A stretch of 64,000 nucleotides of DNA from the NCBI RefSeq assembly GCF_012275515.1, contig NZ_JAAZQL010000003.1:1-64000 (forward strand). Reading direction: 5' to 3'. The notes under the pieces are model-generated. The model saw nothing but the letters and a program-made list of their open reading frames with translations, ran no database searches and was not told where the DNA came from. Shown piece after piece: positions 10,022 through 18,444 of this stretch. Source of the stretch: Novosphingobium sp. SG707. GTDB taxonomy: Bacteria > Pseudomonadota > Alphaproteobacteria > Sphingomonadales > Sphingomonadaceae. Both the position numbers and the translations under genes were made by a program. Within the stretch, counting starts at the first letter, position 1. Each line of letters begins with the position of its first letter.

Positions 10022-10434
10022 TGATGAGCCAGAATGAAGCGCTGGCCCTGCTGGGGCGCTATTATGCCGCGTTCAATGCAGGGGACAATGAAGCGATGCT
10101 CGCCTGCCTGACCGAGGATATCGCGCATGACATCAATCAGGGCGCGCGCCAGATCGGCAAGGAGGCTTTCCGCGCCTTTCTGGCCCATATGGACCGCTGC
10201 TATCGCGAAAGGCTGGAGGATATCGTGTTGATGGCCGATGGCCATGGCGAGCGCGGGGCCTCGGAGTTTACCGTGCATGGTGCCTATCTGGCCACGGATA
10301 AGGGATTGCCCGAAGCGAAGGGGCAGACCTATGTGCTGCCTGCGGGGGCGTTTTTCACGTTCCGCGACGGGCTGATCGCGCGCGTCAGTGTCTATTACAA
10401 TCTGGCCGACTGGATGCGCCAAGTCGGGGGATAG
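10021..10434 (+). CDS. NTF2-like / SnoaL-fold protein (ketosteroid isomerase-related)
   Basis: A 137-residue protein with the cone-shaped NTF2 fold pattern: an N-terminal helix 'ALLGRYYAAFNAGDNEAMLA', then 'LTEDIAHDINQGARQIGKEA', and a C-terminal sheet ending 'TFRDGLIARVSVYYNLADWM'. This resembles the ketosteroid isomerase-related group rather than true isomerases. The ATG overlaps the fdsD stop, so it is translated from the formate dehydrogenase message. The substrate is unknown. It is the last gene before a strong terminator, and its link to C1 metabolism is only positional. Confidence 0.78.
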   Translation: MMSQNEALALLGRYYAAFNAGDNEAMLACLTEDIAHDINQGARQIGKEAFRAFLAHMDRCYRERLEDIVLMADGHGERGASEFTVHGAYLATDKGLPEAKGQTYVLPAGAFFTFRDGLIARVSVYYNLADWMRQVGG

Positions 10435-10460
10435 CCCCCCCTTCCCATGCCGTTTCTTAA

Positions 10461-10491
10461 CGCCCCGCGCCGATCGGTTGCGGGGCGTTTT
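10461..10491 (+). terminator. terminator of the frmA-fds operon
   Basis: CGCCCCGC and GCGGGGCG pair around an 11-base loop and are followed by TTTT. The hairpin lies 26 bases after the last operon gene. Confidence 0.85.
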
Positions 10492-10535
10492 GCTGCGGAT
10501 TAGCCATATTGGATAGCGGGATGCATCGAATAGGC

Positions 10536-10610
10536 AAAAAAAGACCCGGCCAAAGCCGGGTCGTGGAAGTTTGGGAGAGGATGCCTGAAAGGCAGGTTCT
10601 AAGTAGGCCC
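10536..10610 (-). ncRNA. SuhB/MmgR (alpha-r8)-like sRNA, copy 1
   Basis: On the minus strand a small hairpin (GCCTTTCAGGC) is followed by the C-rich single-stranded ATCCTCTCCCAAACTTCC, then a GACCCGGC/GCCGGGTC hairpin and seven T. The same core, nearly base for base, occurs at 45981-46054 and 46194-46275, always on the minus strand. This arrangement (short stem, CUCUCCC able to pair with ribosome binding sites, strong terminator) resembles the alphaproteobacterial SuhB/MmgR family. The family name is from memory and should be tested with a covariance model. The 5' end is uncertain. It lies ~80 bases beyond the stop of the regulator gene at 10693, so it could also be a 3'-UTR product. Confidence 0.65.
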
Positions 10611-10692
10611 GACCGCCCCATTCGGCAAGGCGAGAATTGCAATAATCCCCTTATTGGTTAGAATAATTGAAATAGAAATCCAAAAAGGGAAT

Positions 10693-11403
10693 TTACGCTA
10701 ATGATACGCCTATTTGGATATTATCTGAAATTTTTTGTTCCTCATCAGAACTGCCAACCAGTTGGTATCCACCGCCCGGCGCGGTCTGAATCCACCCCGG
10801 CAGGCCCGCTAAGGCCAGTTTGGACCGCAAGCGACTCGTATGAACCGCCACGCTGTTGGTTTCCGGCACGAAAGACAGGTTCCAGACATCGCGCAGCAAT
10901 TCGCGCTTACCCACCGTCTCGCCCGGCGAATCCATTAACCGCCAAAGAACCGCAAATTCGCGCGGATGCAGCCCGACCGACTTGTCGCCGACAAAGGCGT
11001 CGCGCTCGATCAGGTCGAGCCGCAGCGGCCCATGCTGGCGCCAGCGCACCAGCGCCTCGGCCTGCTGGGTGATGCGCAAGGCCCGCGCGTGCAATTCGGG
11101 CAGGCCGATGCCCAAATCGCAAATATCGCCAAAGCCCCGGCGCAACAGACGCGCCCGCTCCTGCCCGTCGCTCATGCCCACCACCAGCGCCCAGCGCCGC
11201 AGTCGCACCCCGCGCGGACCATTGAGCCAGCGCCACACACCGGCATCCACCGTTTCATGATCGATCAGAATCGGGGTGTCGGGCGTCAGATCACGGATGG
11301 CTTCGAGCGAATTGATGCTATCCGACTGCATCCGCCAGCCGGAGATCCGCAGATCGACGTCACCAAAAATAGAACGTCCGGCCAGCCAGTGAAAACACCG
11401 CAC
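10693..11403 (-). CDS. winged-helix transcriptional regulator with degenerate receiver
   Basis: A 236-residue protein. The C-terminal ~95 residues are an OmpR/PhoB-type winged helix: 'LHPREFAVLWRLMDSPGETV', then 'ELLRDVWNLSF' and the wing 'TAPGGGYQLV'. The N-terminal ~120 residues have the size of a receiver domain, but I see no Asp pair, phospho-acceptor Asp or Lys in the normal places. Any signal is therefore probably not phosphorylation. It stands alone, with no partner histidine kinase beside it. The upstream region (11404-11545) is AT-richer than the genes. The target is unknown. Confidence 0.75.
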   Translation of the reverse strand: MRCFHWLAGRSIFGDVDLRISGWRMQSDSINSLEAIRDLTPDTPILIDHETVDAGVWRWLNGPRGVRLRRWALVVGMSDGQERARLLRRGFGDICDLGIGLPELHARALRITQQAEALVRWRQHGPLRLDLIERDAFVGDKSVGLHPREFAVLWRLMDSPGETVGKRELLRDVWNLSFVPETNSVAVHTSRLRSKLALAGLPGWIQTAPGGGYQLVGSSDEEQKISDNIQIGVSLA

Positions 11404-11536
11404 TGCGTATCCCCTAACAGAAAAAATTCAGCAGCGGGAACAGTGGGCACAATAGCTGAGGCATTGGTAATGCCAAAAAGTTAACGCTGGTTTAGGGATA
11501 TTACCTTTATTTGCAGTCGCTATCGCAAAGAAAGGG

Positions 11537-11575
11537 TTAAACAAAAGCGCCCGGCACATCTCTGTACCGGGCGCT
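11537..11575 (-). terminator. terminator of the aminotransferase gene
   Basis: AGCGCCCGG and CCGGGCGCT form a 9-bp stem with a 12-base loop. On the minus strand a U-rich run follows (complement of aaacaaaa). It lies just beyond the 3' end of the gene at 11608. Confidence 0.75.
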
Positions 11576-11607
11576 ATGCTAATTCCAAAAACTTAAAAAT
11601 TTGACGC

Positions 11608-12810
11608 TTATTTGCCCGCAGGCACATTGACGCCCATGCTGGTCAGATAGCGCTTCACATTGCGCGCGGCCTGACGCAGGCGCTGCTCGTTTTCGACCAT
11701 CGCAATGCGGACAAAGCCCTCGCCATCCTCGCCATAGCCAACGCCCGGCGCCACGGCGACCTCGGCATGGGTGAGCAACTGCTTGGAGAACTCAAGGCTG
11801 CCCAGATGCGCCAGCGCGGGCGGCAAAGGCGCCCATGCGAACATCGATGCCTTGGGGCTGGGAATATCCCAACCGGCGCGGCCAAAGCTTTCCACCATCA
11901 CATCGCGGCGCTTTTGATAAAGCAGCCGGTTCTGTTCGACGATATCCTGCGGACCGTTCAAAGCAGCGCAAGCCGCCGCCTGAATCGGCGTGAACGCGCC
12001 ATAGTCGAGATACGACTTCACCCGCGTGAGCGCCGCGATCAATTGCTTGTTGCCTACCGCAAAGCCGACGCGCCAGCCGGCCATGCTGAAGGTTTTGGAC
12101 ATGCTGGTGAATTCCACCGCGACATCCTTGGCGCCCGGCACTTCGAGGATCGAGCGCGTCGGATTGCCGTCGAAATAGAGCTCGGAATAGGCAAGGTCGG
12201 ACAGGATCCACACCTTGTTTTCCTTCGCCCATGCCACCAGCCGCTCATAGAACGCCAGATCGACCGTTTCGGCGGTGGGGTTGCTGGGATAATTGACAAT
12301 CAGCACCGAGGGACGCGGCACCGAATATTTCATCGCGCGATCCAGCGAATCCCAATAACGCTCATCCGGCGTGGTGGGCACAGAGCGGATCGTGGCGCCC
12401 GCAATGATAAAGCCGAATGTGTGGATCGGATAGGAGGGGTTCGGCGCCAGCACGACATCACCGGGCGCGGTGATCGCGGTCGCCAGGCTGGCCAGCCCTT
12501 CCTTCGACCCCATCGTCATCACCACTTCGGTTTCGGGATCGAGATCCACGTTGAACCGGCGGCCATAGTAATTGGCCTGCGCGCGGCGGATGCCGGGAAT
12601 GCCCTTGGATGCGGAATAGCCGTGCGCGCTGGGCTTTTGCGCCACTTCGCACAGTTTTTCGATCACATGGGGCGGCGGGGGCAGATCGGGATTGCCCATG
12701 CCAAGGTCGATGATGTCCTGCCCGCTAGCTCGTGCTGCGGCCCGCATCGCATTGACTTCGGCGATGACATAGGGCGGCAGTCGCTTCATGCGGTAGAATT
12801 CTTCGGACAT
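11608..12810 (-). CDS. PLP-dependent class I/II aminotransferase (AlaC / DAP aminotransferase-like)
   Basis: A 400-residue fold type I aminotransferase. 'DLGMGNPDLPPP' opens the substrate lid region and 'HGYSASKGIPGIRRA' follows. 'NYPSNPTAE' holds the Asn that contacts PLP, and the Schiff-base Lys lies in 'SMSKTFSMAGWRVGF' near residue 240. A conserved Arg for the substrate carboxylate is in 'GFVRIAMVEN'. It is most like the group named either glutamate-pyruvate aminotransferase AlaC or LL-diaminopimelate aminotransferase; sequence alone does not separate the two. It is divergent from phaC, with 280 bases between them, and ends at its own terminator. Confidence 0.88.
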   Translation of the reverse strand: MSEEFYRMKRLPPYVIAEVNAMRAAARASGQDIIDLGMGNPDLPPPPHVIEKLCEVAQKPSAHGYSASKGIPGIRRAQANYYGRRFNVDLDPETEVVMTMGSKEGLASLATAITAPGDVVLAPNPSYPIHTFGFIIAGATIRSVPTTPDERYWDSLDRAMKYSVPRPSVLIVNYPSNPTAETVDLAFYERLVAWAKENKVWILSDLAYSELYFDGNPTRSILEVPGAKDVAVEFTSMSKTFSMAGWRVGFAVGNKQLIAALTRVKSYLDYGAFTPIQAAACAALNGPQDIVEQNRLLYQKRRDVMVESFGRAGWDIPSPKASMFAWAPLPPALAHLGSLEFSKQLLTHAEVAVAPGVGYGEDGEGFVRIAMVENEQRLRQAARNVKRYLTSMGVNVPAGK

Positions 12811-13021
12811 TGGACCTTTCCTGTATTACCTCCCCACGGATCACGCATCGCACGTACGCCACCATGGCGAAGTGCAGGCGCCCAAGCGGCGCCACCACGC
12901 GGGGGAGGCCGCTCCCATGCGCCTTTTTGCCCCGAAACGCGAGAGCAGGATGCAAAAAATTTGCGTGAAGGATGAATCTGGAAAAGGCGTCATCAATTTT
13001 ACGCCATGCCGGGTCATCAAA

Positions 13022-13058
13022 TGCTTGCCGCAGGCACACAGTCGTATCATGCTGATAC
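13022..13058. promoter_or_regulatory. operator-like dyads upstream of phaC
   Basis: TGCTTGCCGCAGGCA (13022-13036) is a TGC/GCA dyad. A perfect inverted repeat GTATCA-TGC-TGATAC follows at 13044-13058. Both lie 33-69 bases before the phaC start. TGC-rich dyads are the known target type of the PHA repressor PhaR in Paracoccus and Rhodobacter; that this site is bound is inference. Confidence 0.45.
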
Positions 13059-13090
13059 CTGAGGCGTAAGGCGAGCGGGAGAACAAGCGC

Positions 13091-15100
13091 ATGAGCACCA
13101 CAACCGACAGTATCGAAGGCACCGGCACCAAGGCCCCCACCATCGATCCGCTGTCGAGCTTGATGATGCTCCCCTTCGAGGTGGCCAGCCAGACGATGGA
13201 TCAATGGCTGAACCCCAAGACCGCGATTCCCGATGTGATGGAACAGGCCGGCGCCATGATGGATGCCGGATTGGCCGAAGGGGGCCCGGTGGTGAACGGC
13301 GAGGATGCCGCGCAATGGGCCGATGTGGCCGCGCGGATGCAGGCCAAATGGATGGAGTTTCAGACCCAGCAGGCGGGCAAGGCGATGTCGGGCCTGCTCT
13401 CGGGCGATCTGTTCAAGGCCGAACTGAACGGCCTCGCCTCGCTCTCGCCCGCGATGAACGAGATGCTGGCGCAATGGGGCCGACAGATCCCGCTGGTGCG
13501 GCCCGAAACCCAGCAAAAGCTGCTCTCTGACGGAATGAAGCTGTGGGAAGGCGTGCTGGCGCAATGGGGGCTGCATGCCGTGAAGGGCGAGGCGCAGAAT
13601 GCCCCCCTGCCCCGCAGCGACCGCCGATTTGCCGATGCGGCATGGCGCGAGACGCCCTATTTCGCGCTGGTGCATCAGACCTATCTGTTGATGGCCGAAC
13701 AGATCACGGCGATGGCCGATTCGGTCGAAGGGCTGGACGATGCCCGCAAGGAGCAATTGCGTTTCTATACCCGCACGATGATCGAGGCGCTCAGCCCCGA
13801 CCATTTCGCGCTGACCAATCCGCTGGTGATGGAAAAGGCGATTGAGACGCGCGGCGAAAGTCTGGTCAAGGGGCTGGAGCATCTGCTCGAGGATATGAAG
13901 CGCGGGCAGTTGAGCCACACCAATCGCGACGCCTTCAAGGTGGGCGAGAATATCGCCGCCACGCCCGGCAAGGTCGTGCACCGCACCCCGTTTTACGAAT
14001 TGATCCAATATTCGCCCAGCACCGAGAAGGTGATGGCAACGCCGCTGCTGATCTTTCCGCCCTGGATCAACCGGTTCTACATCCTTGATCTCAACGCGAA
14101 GAAGAGCTTCGTCAAATGGGCGGTGGATCAGGGCATCACGGTGTTTCTGGTCAGCTGGAAATCGGCCGATCCCAATGACCCCGACATGGATTGGGGCGCG
14201 GTGACATGGGACGATTATATCGGCGCCCAGATCGAGGCCATCGACGTGGTGCGCGAGCGGCTGAAGGTGCCCTCGGTTCACACCATCGGCTATTGCGTGG
14301 CGGGCACGACGCTGGCGGCTACACTGGCGGTGCTGGCGCGGCGGGGCGAGGCGGAGAAGGTGGCCAGCGCGACCTTCTTTACCGCGCAGGTCGATTTTGA
14401 AAAGGCGGGCGAGCTCAAGACCTTTATCGACGATCAGCAACTGGCCGCGATCGGCGCGCTGGCGCAGAACGGGGTGATCGACGGGCGCTATCTGGCCGCG
14501 ACCTTCAATCTGCTGCGTTCGCAGGATCTGATCTGGAGCTATGTGACGCGCAATTACCTGCTGGGCGAGGATTATTCCGCCTTTGACCTGCTGTTCTGGA
14601 ATGGCGACAGCACGAATCTGCCCGCAGGCTGGCATCAATCCTATTTGCGCGATCTCTATCGCGACAATCTGTTGGTTCAACCCGACGCGCTGAGCGGTTG
14701 CGGCACGCCCATCGACCTGTCGCGCATCACCACGCCCGCCTATATTCAGGCCGGGCGCGAGGATCATATCGCCCCGCCCGAAAGCGTGTGGCGTTTGAGC
14801 GGGCAGTTGAAGAACAGCCCGCATGTGTTTGTGCTGGCCGGATCAGGGCATATTGCGGGTGTGGTCAATCCGCCTGCGGCCCAAAAGTACCAGTTCTGGA
14901 CCAATGACGAACCGGTCGAAAATCTGGCCGCTTTTGTCGCACAGGCGAAGGAAACGCCCGGCAGCTGGTGGAATCACTGGCTGGGCTGGTTGCAGGAACG
15001 GGCGCCCGAACAGGTGCCCGCCAAGGGCAAGCGCGTTCCGGGTGGACGAGGCGACAAGGTTCTGGGCGATGCCCCAGGCGAATATGTGAGGGCGCGATAG
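13091..15100 (+). CDS. phaC: class I poly(3-hydroxyalkanoate) synthase
   Basis: A 669-residue polymerase that joins 3-hydroxyacyl-CoA units into PHA at the granule surface. The lipase-like box 'GYCVAGT' places the catalytic nucleophile at Cys402. The Asp in 'GREDHIAPPESVW' (about 558) and the His in 'SGHIAGVVNPP' (about 587) complete the triad. 'FLVSWKSADP' is a class I hallmark. It is longer than the usual ~590 residues because of an N-terminal stretch before the abhydrolase core. GGGAG lies about 9 bases before the ATG. The phasin gene follows 311 bases downstream on the same strand. No phaA or phaB genes are nearby. Confidence 0.95.
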   Translation: MSTTTDSIEGTGTKAPTIDPLSSLMMLPFEVASQTMDQWLNPKTAIPDVMEQAGAMMDAGLAEGGPVVNGEDAAQWADVAARMQAKWMEFQTQQAGKAMSGLLSGDLFKAELNGLASLSPAMNEMLAQWGRQIPLVRPETQQKLLSDGMKLWEGVLAQWGLHAVKGEAQNAPLPRSDRRFADAAWRETPYFALVHQTYLLMAEQITAMADSVEGLDDARKEQLRFYTRTMIEALSPDHFALTNPLVMEKAIETRGESLVKGLEHLLEDMKRGQLSHTNRDAFKVGENIAATPGKVVHRTPFYELIQYSPSTEKVMATPLLIFPPWINRFYILDLNAKKSFVKWAVDQGITVFLVSWKSADPNDPDMDWGAVTWDDYIGAQIEAIDVVRERLKVPSVHTIGYCVAGTTLAATLAVLARRGEAEKVASATFFTAQVDFEKAGELKTFIDDQQLAAIGALAQNGVIDGRYLAATFNLLRSQDLIWSYVTRNYLLGEDYSAFDLLFWNGDSTNLPAGWHQSYLRDLYRDNLLVQPDALSGCGTPIDLSRITTPAYIQAGREDHIAPPESVWRLSGQLKNSPHVFVLAGSGHIAGVVNPPAAQKYQFWTNDEPVENLAAFVAQAKETPGSWWNHWLGWLQERAPEQVPAKGKRVPGGRGDKVLGDAPGEYVRAR

Positions 15101-15324
15101 GAGGATCTGCAAACGCTCTTTTATGCTGCAAGTGCGAAATGCTGAATTTTCGCCCGCGAGCCTGATGAGCTTTTCGCGCCGCAAACCTATTACGAAAACG
15201 CCCTATTTGTTTGATTTTCACCAATCAGCAGCGAAATCCTCTCCGATCCGGGGGAATCATATGCTGCGCCGCACAAAAATCACTTGACTTCACGCGGCCG
15301 AATCGTCATTGTGCATCGCAACAA
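15101..15324 (+). promoter_or_regulatory. phaP upstream region with paired TGC-N3-GCA dyads
   Basis: The 311 bases between phaC and the phasin hold no gene. A promoter-like TTGACT lies at 15284-15289, with a weak -10 (CATTGT) 17 bases further on. It is flanked by TGC-GCC-GCA at 15265-15273 and TGC-ATC-GCA at 15312-15320. Further up, the 14-mer TGCAAGTGCGAAAT (15127-15140) recurs exactly at 46068-46081, beside an sRNA copy. The dyads match the TGC-rich operator style of the PhaR repressor, which would silence phasin synthesis when no granules are present. I see no terminator after phaC. Confidence 0.5.
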
Positions 15325-15411
15325 AGGTGAGGATCTCGGCAGGCCCGATCGCATCGGAAGCACTGGGATTATGCACCAATTCAACAGTCGGTTGAACGGG
15401 AAGCAGGTCCA

Positions 15412-16368
15412 ATGAGCAAGAAGCCCACTACCAAGGCTACCATTCGCACCACGCGCGCGCCCTTTGTCAAGCGCGCCGCACCGTCGATCATTCCGCAAAC
15501 CGCTGTTGAGGAATCGCCCGCCATCGAAACCCCCGCCGTTGAGCCGGAGGTCGAAATGACGCCCGCAGCCGAAACGGCCGCGCCGGTCGAAGAAGCGCCC
15601 GCTGCCGAGGAAGCGCCGGTTGAGGCCACCCCCGAGCCGGTTATCGAAGCGGCCGCTGTCGAAGCGCCCATCGAAGAAACCCCTGCCTCCGAACCCGAGG
15701 TCAAGATCGAGGCGCCGGTTGCGCCCGTCGAGGCCGAAGCACCGGTGGCCAAGCCCGTCCGCAAGCCTGCCCCACGCAAGGCCGCGACCAAGGCCGAACC
15801 CGTATCCCCCACCTCTCTTTCCGAGGTTGAAGCCCCCACCGTGGAGGTGAGCGCCCAAGCCCCGCTGTCGACCGAAAATGCCGCCCAGCCGCCGCGCTGG
15901 CCCAATGTCTTCGCCAAGGAGTTTGCCATGTCCACGTTCCCCAGCTTCGATTTCGCCGCCCCCTTCCAGACCGCTTTTTCCGAATTCCAGGAAAAGGCCA
16001 AGGCCGCCTATGAAAAGGGCAATTCGGTGTTTGGCGATTACAGCGAATTCGCCAAGGGCAACGTCGAAGCTCTGGTCGAATCGAGCAAGATCCTGGCCGC
16101 CGGCCTGCAGGAACTGACCTCGGCCTATGTGTCGGAAGGCCGCGCCGGTTTTGAAACGCTGACCGCCGAAGTCAAGGAACTGGCCGCTGCCAAGAGCCCG
16201 ACCGACTTCCTCAAGCTGCAGAACGATCTGGCCAAGAAGCACTTTGACGACGCCGTTGCCGCCGCTTCGAAGCATTCCGAAGCGCTGGTCAAGCTGGCCA
16301 ATGAAGCGGCTCAGCCGATCTCGACCCGCGTGACGCTGGCCGTGGAAAAGATCAAGGCGGCTGCCTGA
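15412..16368 (+). CDS. phaP: phasin with long acidic Pro/Ala/Glu N-terminal extension
   Basis: A 318-residue granule-surface protein. Residues ~1-170 are low-complexity and rich in Pro, Ala and Glu, with a basic patch near 'PVRKPAPRKAATKAEP'; this part should be disordered. Residues ~173-318 are the phasin domain proper: 'FDFAAPFQTAFSEFQEKAKA', followed by amphipathic helices with evenly spaced Ala and Leu. Phasins coat PHA granules and limit coalescence. The start at 15412 follows AAGCAGG. A second ATG at 15928, exactly at the domain boundary, has AAGGAG at ideal spacing, so two protein forms are possible. Neighbouring phaC supports the role. Confidence 0.88.
   Translation: MSKKPTTKATIRTTRAPFVKRAAPSIIPQTAVEESPAIETPAVEPEVEMTPAAETAAPVEEAPAAEEAPVEATPEPVIEAAAVEAPIEETPASEPEVKIEAPVAPVEAEAPVAKPVRKPAPRKAATKAEPVSPTSLSEVEAPTVEVSAQAPLSTENAAQPPRWPNVFAKEFAMSTFPSFDFAAPFQTAFSEFQEKAKAAYEKGNSVFGDYSEFAKGNVEALVESSKILAAGLQELTSAYVSEGRAGFETLTAEVKELAAAKSPTDFLKLQNDLAKKHFDDAVAAASKHSEALVKLANEAAQPISTRVTLAVEKIKAAA
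15916..15930 (+). promoter_or_regulatory. internal ribosome binding site and start codon within the phasin gene
   Basis: AAGGAG at 15916-15921 lies 6 bases before ATG at 15928-15930, in frame. Translation from here gives a 146-residue protein beginning 'MSTFPSFDFAAPFQTAF', the ordinary size of a phasin. This is a better ribosome binding site than the one at the long start. Confidence 0.55.
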
Positions 16369-16407
16369 TCCATTGATGCGGGGCGGCCCCTGCCGCCCTT
16401 GCCTGCA

Positions 16408-16448
16408 AAGCCCGGCCATCCGCCCTCTCACCGGATGCCGGGCTTTTT
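16408..16448 (+). terminator. terminator after the phasin gene
   Basis: AAGCCCGGC-ATCCG pairs with CGGAT-GCCGGGCTT across an 8-base loop and is followed by TTTTT. It lies 40 bases after the phasin stop. Confidence 0.85.
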
Positions 16449-16648
16449 GCCGCCTGCCGGGGCGATTTCCATTTGCGCCCGGCCAGATAATGCGGCAGCA
16501 TCCGTCATGCCGACATAGATTTAAGTCGGAGGATGCAAGGGACTGCGCATAGAAGCGCTTGTCCTGCCCCCCTGATTCGCGGTATTTGGGCCGGATGATT
16601 CTCTCCCGTTCCCCTAACTCGGCCACATGTGGCTTGGCGGCCTCATGC

Positions 16649-17017
16649 ATGGATGCGGCACATGACGACGGCGGCGATGCGCGGCCGGTCTTTGCCGGTG
16701 AGGATGGCGATCGCGGCGGTCAGGGACAGATCGGCCTTGCCACGCGCACCCGCGCCCGCCCCAAAAAGCCAAGCCAGTTCAAAGTCTTGATGCTGAATGA
16801 CGATTACACCCCGATGGAATTCGTCGTCATGGTGCTCAAGCGCTTTTTCAACATGGATCTTGAACAGGCCACCCGCGTGATGCTGCATGTGCATCAGCGC
16901 GGCGTGGGCGTCTGCGGCATCTTTCCGTATGAGATCGCCGAGACAAAGGTGAATCAGGTGATGGATTGCGCAAGGCAAAACCAGCACCCGCTGCAATGCA
17001 CTCTGGAAAAGGCCTGA
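16649..17017 (+). CDS. clpS: ATP-dependent Clp protease adaptor ClpS
   Basis: A 122-residue adaptor that hands N-degron substrates to ClpAP. The core '[20 protein letters not shown]' near residue 44 and '[25 protein letters not shown]' are diagnostic; the '[10 protein letters not shown]' loop and following His form the N-degron pocket. Several in-frame starts exist. I prefer the ATG at 16649 ('[10 protein letters not shown]') because the longer 152-residue version begins with 30 residues unlike the family. The ribosome binding site is weak at every candidate. clpA is not adjacent. Confidence 0.9.
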   Translation: MDAAHDDGGDARPVFAGEDGDRGGQGQIGLATRTRARPKKPSQFKVLMLNDDYTPMEFVVMVLKRFFNMDLEQATRVMLHVHQRGVGVCGIFPYEIAETKVNQVMDCARQNQHPLQCTLEKA

Positions 17018-17214
17018 AGACACAGGCCGGAGCCGATTTGCGGCGGGCGGCCTCACTCCCCCTTGCGCCGCGACGCTGCCCCGCTTAACTGAACCGCAAA
17101 GTCCGGGTTGGCGTGCCTGCGCGTCGGCCCGTCCGGCCCGCTGTGTGAAGAGAGCCCCCATCGCGTGAAATCCCGCCCGACCCTCCATCGCCAGGCCGCC
17201 GTCGCGGGGCGCGC

Positions 17215-18444
17215 ATGAAATTCTTTACGGCGGCCGACCGCTACATCTTCCGGCTTGTGCTGATGCCGATGCTGGCGGTGTTCGTCATCGCGGCCTCGCT
17301 GCTGATGGTGGACAAGATGCTGCGCCTGTTCGAATTCGTCTCCACCGAGGGCGGACCGGTCAGCGTGGTGTTCAAGATGCTAGCCAACCTGATGCCCGAA
17401 TATGCCAGTCTGGCGATCCCTCTGGGCCTGATGCTGGGGGTGCTGCTGGCGTTCCGCAAACTGGCCATGTCGAGCGAACTGGACGTGATGCGCGCGGTGG
17501 GGCTGTCTTATACGCGCCTGCTGCGGGTGCCTTTTATGATGGCGTTGCTGATGGCCGCGATCAATCTGATCATCGTCGGCTATGTTCAGCCAATGGCGCG
17601 CTACTATTATGAGCAGCTCGATTTCGAACTGCGCACCGGGGCGCTGGGCGCCTCGATCAAGGTAGGCGAATTCAACACGCTGAAAGACCGGATGAGCCTG
17701 CGCATCGAGCAGAGCCGCGAGGATGGCCACGAATTGCTGGGCATTTTCGCGCGCGTCACCGAGGCCAATGGCGAAGTCCTTTCGATCAGCGCCCGCCGGG
17801 GCCGCTTCCTCGCGCTTCAGGGCAATCTCGACACCGTGATCCTGCGCCTGACCGATGGCCAGATCGTGCAAAGCCCCAAGGGCCTTACCCCGCGCGTGCT
17901 CAGCTTCAGCACACATGACTTGCCCATCGATCTGCCCGCTCTTGAAAAATTCCGCAAGCGCGGTGGGCGCGAGCGCGAATATGTGCTGCCCGAACTGCTG
18001 AAAATCGGCTGGGACAAGGGCAGCAGCGAGCATGACAAGACCGTGGTCAAGGCCAGCCTCAACTATCGTCTGGTCGAGGTGGTGATGATCCTGATGCTGC
18101 CTTTGCTGGCGGTCGCGCTGGCGGTGCCGCCCAAGCGTTCGAGTTCTTCGCTGGGGGTGTTTGTCTCGATCGTGATGGTTGTGGCCTATCACAAGGTCAA
18201 TGAATATGGGCAATCGGTGGCCGAACTGGGGCGGATTGATCCAGCCATCGCGTTATGGGTGCCGTTTGCCGTCTTTGCCGCGATGATCGGCTGGATGTAT
18301 TACACGCTGGCCTATGTTCCGGGCGGACAGCCCATCGGCGCGCTCGAACGCTTTGCCGCCACGCTGGGCAAGTCGATCACCCGGATGCTGGACCGCACGG
18401 CCGCACAAAAAGGTGGCGCACAAAAGGGTAAGGCCGAGGCATGA
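17215..18444 (+). CDS. lptF: Lpt export system permease LptF
   Basis: A 409-residue inner-membrane permease of the LptB2FG ABC transporter. It has membrane helices at about residues 10-30, 60-80 and 105-125, then a periplasmic beta-jellyroll domain (~135-290). Three more helices lie near the C-terminus ('VVMILMLPLLAVALAV', 'VFVSIVMVVAYHK', 'ALWVPFAVFAAMIGW'). Its last four bases overlap the lptG start, so the two permeases are made together. In sphingomonads, which are reported to carry glycosphingolipids in place of LPS, the cargo of this machine is an open question. Confidence 0.93.
   Translation: MKFFTAADRYIFRLVLMPMLAVFVIAASLLMVDKMLRLFEFVSTEGGPVSVVFKMLANLMPEYASLAIPLGLMLGVLLAFRKLAMSSELDVMRAVGLSYTRLLRVPFMMALLMAAINLIIVGYVQPMARYYYEQLDFELRTGALGASIKVGEFNTLKDRMSLRIEQSREDGHELLGIFARVTEANGEVLSISARRGRFLALQGNLDTVILRLTDGQIVQSPKGLTPRVLSFSTHDLPIDLPALEKFRKRGGREREYVLPELLKIGWDKGSSEHDKTVVKASLNYRLVEVVMILMLPLLAVALAVPPKRSSSSLGVFVSIVMVVAYHKVNEYGQSVAELGRIDPAIALWVPFAVFAAMIGWMYYTLAYVPGGQPIGALERFAATLGKSITRMLDRTAAQKGGAQKGKAEA

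Noticed and set aside
12725..14824. 699-residue open frame antisense to phaC
   Set aside because: Long only because of high GC; no motifs, abnormal Arg/His/Gln content, and it crosses the phaC promoter region.
15101..15260. Fourth SuhB-like sRNA after phaC
   Set aside because: The 14-mer flank motif is present, but the core GCCTTTCAGGC, the CUCUCCC stretch and a terminator hairpin are all missing.
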